A stretch of DNA of 64,000 nt. It comes from Galbitalea sp036499165. Lineage in GTDB: Bacteria; Actinomycetota; Actinomycetes; Actinomycetales; Microbacteriaceae. The stretch lies in contig DASYEE010000127.1 in the NCBI GenBank assembly GCA_036499165.1, forward strand, positions 1 through 64,000. The letters run 5' to 3'. Each line of letters opens with the position of its first letter. The first letter of the stretch is position 1. The notes under the pieces are model-generated. The model saw only the letters and a program-made list of their open reading frames with translations, did not search any database and had not been told where the DNA came from. The translations under genes and the position numbers were made by a program. This document shows positions 58,565-64,000 of the stretch, piece by piece.

Positions 58565-58666
58565 TATGCATCCTGTCCTAGCCGCATCACGGAGGGCAGC
58601 GACGCCGCCCACTCCCTGATTGTCGCACCCAGCATGTAGTCGGCGACGTCGGAGAGCTCGAGTCGT

Positions 58667-60940
58667 TCAGTCGTCCAGTTCGCCGCGCGGATCGAAGGAA
58701 CGCAAGCGCAGACTGTTCGTGACAACAAACACGGATGACAGGGCCATCGCGGCGGCAGCGATCAGCGGGTTCAGCAGTCCGAGAGCTGCGATCGGTATCG
58801 CGGCAATGTTGTAGCCGAACGCCCACACCAGGTTCCCTCGAATTGTCCGGAGCGTCTTCCGCGATAGTTGCACTGCGTCCGGGATCACTCGCAGGTCTTC
58901 ACGCACGAGGATGATGTCGGCCGATTTCAGCGCGATGTCGCTGCCGCGCACCATCGCCATCCCCAGGTTCGCCGTGGCGAGAGCGGCGGAGTCGTTGATG
59001 CCATCACCCACCATCGCCACTCGGTGTCCCTCGGATTGCAGTCGCGCGATCACGGCGGCCTTGTCGTCCGGCAGCACGCCGGCGATGACCTCGTCCACGC
59101 GGATGAGGGAGGCGACGGCATCCGCGACGCGCTGCGCGTCACCCGTGAGCAGCACTGTGCGCAGCCCCAGCGTCTTCAACGCGGCGACTGCCGATTCCGC
59201 AGAAGGCTTGATCACGTCGGTCACCGCGAATACGGCGACGGGGTTTCCGTCGATCACAGCGATCACTGCCGTGCTGCCAGCTCTCTCAAACCGGTCGATC
59301 GCCTCCTGCATTTCGGCACCGACGGAGCCCATGCTGTCCGACACGTACCGAGGGCTTGCGATGACAACCTCGCGACCGTCGACGACACCCTGGGCGCCGA
59401 GACCAGGCAGGGCACGGAAGTCCGTCACCGTCGGAAGGCGGCTGAATCGTGCGGCGAGTTCGGCGTGGATCGCTGCACCGATCGAGTGCTCGGAATTGCT
59501 CTCAACGGCGGCGACGTCTCGGAGCACCCGAGCCTCATCCTGGCCGTCGAGGACAACGAAGTCGGAGAGCGCCATCAAACCAGTGGTGATGGTTCCGGTC
59601 TTGTCCAGAACAACAGTGTCGATGACACCGCTCGCTTCGAGGGCGTCCTGTCCTTTGACGAGGATTCCGAGTTGTCCACCGCGTCCGATACCGACCATGA
59701 GTGCTGTTGGGGTGGCAAGCCCGAGCGCGCACGGGCAGGCGATGATCAGCACAGCGATGCCGTTGCCGATCGCCTGCCCGGGCCCCACTCCGATGAGGAA
59801 CCAGATGACGGTGACGACAACCGCAAGGATCAGCACGATGGGGATGAAGACAGATGAGACGGAGTCGGCGAAGGTCTGGACTTTTGCTTTGCGTCGCTGC
59901 GCGTCCTCGGCGATTGCAGCCATTTGCGCGAGCCGTGTGTTCGCTCCGACCGAGTCGGCGCGAACAAGCAGGCGTCCGGTCGAATTGAAGGTCCCACCAA
60001 TGACGGTGCCACCCGGTCCAACTTCAACGGGAACCGGTTCACCCGTCATTGCGCTGGTGTCGAGAGATGAGTGACCCGAGACGATCGTGCCATCCGCCGG
60101 TAGTCGTTCGCCGGGAAGCACGACGACCGTGTCCCCCACCTTCAACGCTATCGCGGGAACGATCCGCTCCGTGCCGTCTTCGTTCAGGATGCGGACCTCT
60201 TTGGCGGCAAGGTTTCCGATCGCATTGAGTACGTCGCCGGCACGCCGACGGGCACGAGTCTCGAAGTAGCGGCCGCCGAGCTGGAAGGTGATCATTCCGG
60301 CGGCGACGTCGAGATAGATCGAGTCGGCGCCGACCGGGGTGGTGCCGAACCCGAGCCAGTAGCCGGGCCTCAATGCGGGGTCGAACAGCATCGTGTAGAT
60401 GGCCCACGCAAATGCGACGACACTCCCCAGGGAAACGAGGGTGTCCATGCTCAGCGTTCCGTGACGAAGGTTGCGCAGGGTCGATCGGTGGAACGGCCAA
60501 GCACCCCAGGTGACAATCGGAACCGTCAACAGAATGCACAGGATCTCCCAGCCCGGGAATCGAAGTCCGGGAACGAGGGCAAACAGGATGGTGAAATCAC
60601 ACACCGGGACGGCAAGCAAAGCCGAGACAGTAAGTCGACGGCGCAGCGATGTAATCCGCACAGCGGCTGCGCGTTCGGTCCAGGCGTCATCGGCGCCGGT
60701 GCGGACACTCGCCGAGTAGCCCGCCCTCTTCACTACGTCGATCACGCGGGCCGCGTCGTTCTCCTCGATGCCGGAGACCAGCGCGCGTTCCGTGGCGAAG
60801 TTGACGGAGGCGTCGATCCCGTCGAGGCGGTTCAGCTTGCGTTCGATCGTGTTCGCGCACGCGGCGCACGTCATCCCACCGATGTTCAGCTCGACGAACT
60901 GAGTCGTATCAATCGCTTGAGCTTCGGGCAGTGCCGTCAC
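58667..60940 (-). CDS. copA: Copper-translocating P1B-type ATPase
   Basis: Cu(I) exporter of about 757 residues from the GTG at 60940 (after GGAGAGGAG); the longer frame overlaps the upstream gene deeply. One N-terminal HMA domain with GMTCAACAN, then the P-type core: TGEPVPVE, membrane ACPCALGLATP, phosphorylation DKTGTIT, SEHS (normally SEHP) and GDGINDSAALA. In the last helices YNIAAIPIA and MALSSVFVVTN fit the Cu(I) signatures. It overlaps the CopD/CtaG gene by 32 bases and ends the operon led by the chaperone. Confidence 0.95.
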   Translation of the reverse strand: MTALPEAQAIDTTQFVELNIGGMTCAACANTIERKLNRLDGIDASVNFATERALVSGIEENDAARVIDVVKRAGYSASVRTGADDAWTERAAAVRITSLRRRLTVSALLAVPVCDFTILFALVPGLRFPGWEILCILLTVPIVTWGAWPFHRSTLRNLRHGTLSMDTLVSLGSVVAFAWAIYTMLFDPALRPGYWLGFGTTPVGADSIYLDVAAGMITFQLGGRYFETRARRRAGDVLNAIGNLAAKEVRILNEDGTERIVPAIALKVGDTVVVLPGERLPADGTIVSGHSSLDTSAMTGEPVPVEVGPGGTVIGGTFNSTGRLLVRADSVGANTRLAQMAAIAEDAQRRKAKVQTFADSVSSVFIPIVLILAVVVTVIWFLIGVGPGQAIGNGIAVLIIACPCALGLATPTALMVGIGRGGQLGILVKGQDALEASGVIDTVVLDKTGTITTGLMALSDFVVLDGQDEARVLRDVAAVESNSEHSIGAAIHAELAARFSRLPTVTDFRALPGLGAQGVVDGREVVIASPRYVSDSMGSVGAEMQEAIDRFERAGSTAVIAVIDGNPVAVFAVTDVIKPSAESAVAALKTLGLRTVLLTGDAQRVADAVASLIRVDEVIAGVLPDDKAAVIARLQSEGHRVAMVGDGINDSAALATANLGMAMVRGSDIALKSADIILVREDLRVIPDAVQLSRKTLRTIRGNLVWAFGYNIAAIPIAALGLLNPLIAAAAMALSSVFVVTNSLRLRSFDPRGELDD

Positions 60941-63011
60941 TGGCTTCGTCTCCTCTCCGATAGACGCCGAGTGGGGTCTCGCGACGAATCGCAAGCCCGG
61001 TGAGCATGGCGTTGTAGGCGTCGAAGCTGTCATCCACTCCGGAGTCGAGGTGCCGGTCGGTGCGTTTCGCCAGACGTGCATCCTGCTTCGCCCACTGGGT
61101 CACCAGAGCGATGATCACAATCACCAGCGGCAACTCCCCCGCCGCCCACGCAATCCCGCCCCCGAGGTACTGGTCGGATTTCAGGTTCGTCATCCACGAC
61201 AGGTCGAGATAGTTGTAGAACTCTTTCGCGATGATCGTCGACTGCGACATCACGATCACACCAAAGAAAGCATGGAAGGGCATCGCCGCGAACACGAGTC
61301 CCAGCTTCCCGATATGCGGGAGCGAGCGGGGTGGCTTGTCGACGCCGATGACGAGCCCGTAGAAGAGGTAACCGATGAATACGAACTGGAGGTCGAGGAG
61401 TTGGTGTGCCCAGTGGTATCGCAGCGCCAAATTGAAAATGTTCGTGAAGTACAAGAGCCAGTACGAACCAACGAACTCGATCCACACGAACAACGGGTTA
61501 TAGAGATGACGCAGGAACGGCCATCCCATGACCGCGTTAATCCACTCGTGCAGACCCGCCGGCTGGCTCGGCTTATGGGCCGGCGACACCCGCAACGCGA
61601 GCGTGATTGGCCCACCCATGACCAGCAGGATGGGTCCCAGCATATTGAGGCTCATATGCAGAATCATGTGGGTGCTAAATTGCGCGGTCGAGTAGCGGCC
61701 AATCCCCGACGAGGTGACGTAGACGATGACCAGCCATCCCAAGGTCCATGAGACAACCCGGCCTGCGGGCCACGCGTCACCCCGGCGACGCAATCTGAGG
61801 TAGCCATACCAGTAGAGACCGACGCCGGCGATACCGAGCGCGAGGAACAGGATGTTGACTCGCCAGTCGAGCGCCAGCACCCAGGCAGTCGGGGCCGCTG
61901 AAACGTTGTAGCCGAGGAACACCTGCGACACCGATGTCGGCACGAAATACACCGGGGGCGCGATCTTCGTCATCGCTTCCACCACGCCCAGTGAGGCGAG
62001 CACGGCCAACGATGCGGTGACCAGCCACGGAATTACTTTCGTGCCGACCCCGAGTCCATCGCCACGAACCCGCCACGCCCGCCACACGCTGAAGCCGATC
62101 ACCGCAAGCAGGAAGAACCGGACCGCAAAGAGGTCGCCGGTTGACGTCGCGAACAAAGCCCCGCCAGCGAGCTCAAACGCACAGACGATCGCTGTAGCGA
62201 CGATAACGATCAGCCATCCGACAGCGACAACCCGGAAGAACCGAACGCCCGAGCTCGAGGCAATGCCCTTGCCGGAAACGAGTCGAAACACGAACACCAT
62301 AAGTAGGCCAAAGACCACCGCCATCACCGGGGTTCCAATGATGGCGGCATCACCGCCGAAATCATGATTTGGGCCGACTAAAACCTGGTTCACGATCACC
62401 GGCGCAAGAACACCAACCACCGAAGCCCCAAGGATGAACACCAGCGACGTCCATCTGTTCGCCAGCATGGACACCGCAAATGCCGCCCCCGCACAGATCA
62501 CCACGGCGATCCAGGCCCTCGGCAAATAGGTCGCCTCCACTAAATACGGCAGAGCACCAGGCGCCAGCAGTCGCTCAATCGTCTGACCGCTTGAGTCGGC
62601 CGCATCCACCGGCACCAGACAGATAGCCGCGCACAACCACACCAGCGAACTACGGCGAACTATTTTTAGGTCGGAGCTGTAATCGAGCAACATCCGATCG
62701 CGGCCAACCCGCCGCTTGATGACCAGCGAATAGGTGGCCGCTCCAACGCACACCGTCGAAGCGACCAAGGCGACCAGCTGCAACAGCGCGCTGAGGTTCG
62801 CGGTCGACGCGCCCGGATACGACGACGACACCAACTGGTAAGTGATCTGACCTTCCGCAGCGACGATCAGGACCACGATCACAGTCGGGATTGCGACCAC
62901 GGCGGCAATCCACCAACGGATTCCTCGGTGAAAAGGCAGATTGACGGAGGTCACGGTGCGAAGCGAACTAGTTATCGGTAGTGCCAGCGAGTTCGTAGCC
63001 AGCCTCATCAA
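60909..63011 (-). CDS. CopD-CtaG fusion membrane protein
   Basis: Membrane protein of up to 700 residues with about fifteen hydrophobic segments. The N-terminal half has CopD-like copper-resistance features (YSLVIKRRVGRDR, AWIAVVICAGAA). The C-terminal half matches caa3-type CtaG (QFSTHMILHMSLNMLGPILLV, YNPLFVWIEF, HWAHQLLDLQFVFIGYLFYG) with conserved His and Met. Such fusions move copper across the membrane for export or oxidase assembly. The true start may be the GTG at 62951, just after the chaperone stop, rather than 63011. Confidence 0.88.
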   Translation of the reverse strand: MMRLATNSLALPITSSLRTVTSVNLPFHRGIRWWIAAVVAIPTVIVVLIVAAEGQITYQLVSSSYPGASTANLSALLQLVALVASTVCVGAATYSLVIKRRVGRDRMLLDYSSDLKIVRRSSLVWLCAAICLVPVDAADSSGQTIERLLAPGALPYLVEATYLPRAWIAVVICAGAAFAVSMLANRWTSLVFILGASVVGVLAPVIVNQVLVGPNHDFGGDAAIIGTPVMAVVFGLLMVFVFRLVSGKGIASSSGVRFFRVVAVGWLIVIVATAIVCAFELAGGALFATSTGDLFAVRFFLLAVIGFSVWRAWRVRGDGLGVGTKVIPWLVTASLAVLASLGVVEAMTKIAPPVYFVPTSVSQVFLGYNVSAAPTAWVLALDWRVNILFLALGIAGVGLYWYGYLRLRRRGDAWPAGRVVSWTLGWLVIVYVTSSGIGRYSTAQFSTHMILHMSLNMLGPILLVMGGPITLALRVSPAHKPSQPAGLHEWINAVMGWPFLRHLYNPLFVWIEFVGSYWLLYFTNIFNLALRYHWAHQLLDLQFVFIGYLFYGLVIGVDKPPRSLPHIGKLGLVFAAMPFHAFFGVIVMSQSTIIAKEFYNYLDLSWMTNLKSDQYLGGGIAWAAGELPLVIVIIALVTQWAKQDARLAKRTDRHLDSGVDDSFDAYNAMLTGLAIRRETPLGVYRRGDEASDGTARSSSD

Positions 63012-63183
63012 CTGCGGCAGAGACCGCGTCGAGCGGGAGGGGTGCTTCGCTCGTCACCCGCACCAAACCGGTTGGGAGATCGACCGAAATGTCGGATACA
63101 CCTCGAAGCGAGAGCAACTCGGTAGAGACGCTGTGCACGCAGTGGTCGCAACTCATTCCCGTGACCGTGTATTCGGAAATCAT
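62968..63183 (-). CDS. copZ: Heavy-metal-associated (CopZ-type) copper chaperone
   Basis: Soluble Cu(I) carrier of 71 residues. The ATG at 63183 follows GAGGGCCACA; the longer frame to 63231 would cross the operator. YTVTGMSCDHCVHSVSTELL carries the metal-binding MxCxxC (M-S-C-D-H-C) at about residues 10-15, and GVSDISVDLPTG and VDEAGYEL complete the ferredoxin-like fold. First gene of the chaperone-CopD/CtaG-CopA operon. Confidence 0.93.
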   Translation of the reverse strand: MISEYTVTGMSCDHCVHSVSTELLSLRGVSDISVDLPTGLVRVTSEAPLPLDAVSAAVDEAGYELAGTTDN

Positions 63184-63231
63184 TGTGGCCCTCAAATCCT
63201 GAAGCGTTGCTGGCATCTGGCGATGCCTCAC

Positions 63232-63246
63232 TCTACGTCACGTAGA
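63232..63246. promoter_or_regulatory. Copper-block operator, site B
   Basis: TCTACGTCACGTAGA is a perfect palindrome of 7-bp arms around one base. It lies 48 bases upstream of the chaperone ATG. With site A (56513-56529) it defines the predicted BlaI-type operator TCTACRTNACGTAGA. Confidence 0.7.
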
Positions 63247-63697
63247 ACGCTGCGCGCTGGGAGTCGGCTGCGTGGAGTCGCCGCCTGGTACTGCGCAGCC
63301 GTGAGTGACTCGGACCTCTCCGCCCCGCTCACGTCTTAGTGAGCAGCAGCGATGTCGCGGCACCATTCGTCGTCTCCGGCCATTCGGGTTTGCAAGACAG
63401 TGCGCAGACTGCGTACTGACCGCGGGCATCGACCTTGGCGAGGCTGACTGGAGTGACGACCATTGATATGCCGACACGGATAGCCTTGCCGAGCGCACGC
63501 CTTTCTCGACGACTCCGCTGCAAAGCGGCGCTGGGCAGAAGCGAGCGATGTGAGTTCAAGCAGACGCGCGCCAGCGACGACATGAAGGACAAGTTCTTCG
63601 AGGCAACTCGCCTACGGACCGATGCGGAAGGTTTGATCTTGCGGGCATCCATGAAGACATCGCCCCAACCGGGTCGGTTTACGGCCGCAGTGTTGGG
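63247..63697. other. Non-coding gap, no supported gene
   Basis: Open frames of about 107-110 codons exist on both strands, but their products are Arg/Ser-rich without recognisable structure and they overlap each other. They look like chance frames or remains of a decayed gene. Confidence 0.4.
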
Positions 63698-64000
63698 TCA
63701 CGCGGCGGAGCGCTGCGTAGTCGGACGGCGACGCAGGGTCGCGTCTCCGACCTCTCGCCCGCGGTAGACCATATCCATTGCTCCGATGCTTTCACCTGGC
63801 GGCACAATCTGGTCTATGCGGTCGAGAATCTCGTCGGACAGCGCGATGTCGACCCCCGCGAGAGTATCGTCCAGCTGCTCCATCGTCCGCGGACCCGCAA
63901 TGGCCGAGGTGACACCGGGATGTGCAATAACGAACGCCATGGCGAGGTGGGTCAGCTTCACGCCAACCTCGTCCGAGAGGGCGACGAGTTCCTCGACGGC
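63698..64000 (-). CDS. Aldo/keto reductase, C-terminal part (cut by window edge)
   Basis: The frame runs open to the right edge (AVEELVALSDEVGVKLTHLA), so the gene begins outside the window. Visible are the end of the TIM barrel and the NADPH-binding loop, HPGVTSAIAGPRTMEQLDDT, followed by helix LSDEILDRIDQIVPPGES. This is the usual AKR C-terminus; about the first two thirds are missing. Substrate cannot be judged. Confidence 0.88.
   Translation of the reverse strand, partial: AVEELVALSDEVGVKLTHLAMAFVIAHPGVTSAIAGPRTMEQLDDTLAGVDIALSDEILDRIDQIVPPGESIGAMDMVYRGREVGDATLRRRPTTQRSAA

Noticed and set aside
63329..63767. Overlapping frames of 107 and 110 codons before the aldo/keto reductase
   Set aside because: They overlap on opposite strands, are Arg/Ser-rich and resemble no family; no ribosome site decides either.

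Overview
The window looks like chromosomal DNA of a high-GC actinobacterium, most likely a member of the Microbacteriaceae. Supporting signs are the GC-rich codon use with frequent GTG starts, many 4-bp ATGA/GTGA gene overlaps, binding-protein sugar importers without their own ATPase, and dispersed GGTCGAGTAGC...GATAACGCGGGCTCG repeats of a kind I associate with that family. No rRNA gene, complete tRNA gene, CRISPR array, intact transposase or integrase was seen.

Region by region. 1-8.1 kb: a PAP2 phosphatase, a secreted protein, a membrane-fused alpha/beta hydrolase, and a glycerol block (glpD-glpK) divergent from a SorC-family regulator. The same 16-base palindromic site lies in front of glpD/regulator and in front of the hydrolase. 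8.1-21 kb: a coherent amino-sugar locus. It has an ABC importer with an oxidoreductase, a DeoR regulator, and an operon encoding AgaS-like isomerase/deaminase, ROK kinase, NagA-type deacetylase, PfkB kinase and class II aldolase, which together fit the N-acetylgalactosamine-to-tagatose-6-phosphate pathway. Beyond a repeat array lies a secreted spherulin-4 type protein (the GH135 fold) with fibronectin III domains. I read the set as a candidate system for using a GalNAc-containing polymer such as galactosaminogalactan. 21-31 kb: mixed housekeeping and accessory genes (esterase, OatA-like acyltransferase, GIY-YIG protein, MBL hydrolases, YcaQ-like protein, VOC proteins, DinB).

31-54.5 kb carries a duplicated two-gene module. 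A very large secreted repeat protein (about 1,430 and 1,658 residues; four and six C-terminal DUF11-like repeats; a variant sortase-type tail) is followed after 10 and 4 bases by a small lipoprotein. A MalT/LAL-type LuxR regulator sits upstream of the first copy. Between the copies are an MFS transporter, TetR/MBL pair, 5'-3' exonuclease, SDR-peroxiredoxin pair divergent from a CGNR regulator across a 35-bp palindrome, an RclA-like flavoprotein and small membrane proteins.

54.7-63.2 kb is a copper-handling block: CopZ-type chaperone, CopD/CtaG fusion, CopA ATPase, two membrane proteins (one with a Met-rich loop) and a BlaI-M56 regulator pair. A near-identical 15-bp palindrome precedes both outward operons. 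At its left edge are a 20-base match to a tRNA-Ser 3' end and a strong terminator, suggesting an integration scar. The window ends inside an aldo/keto reductase gene.
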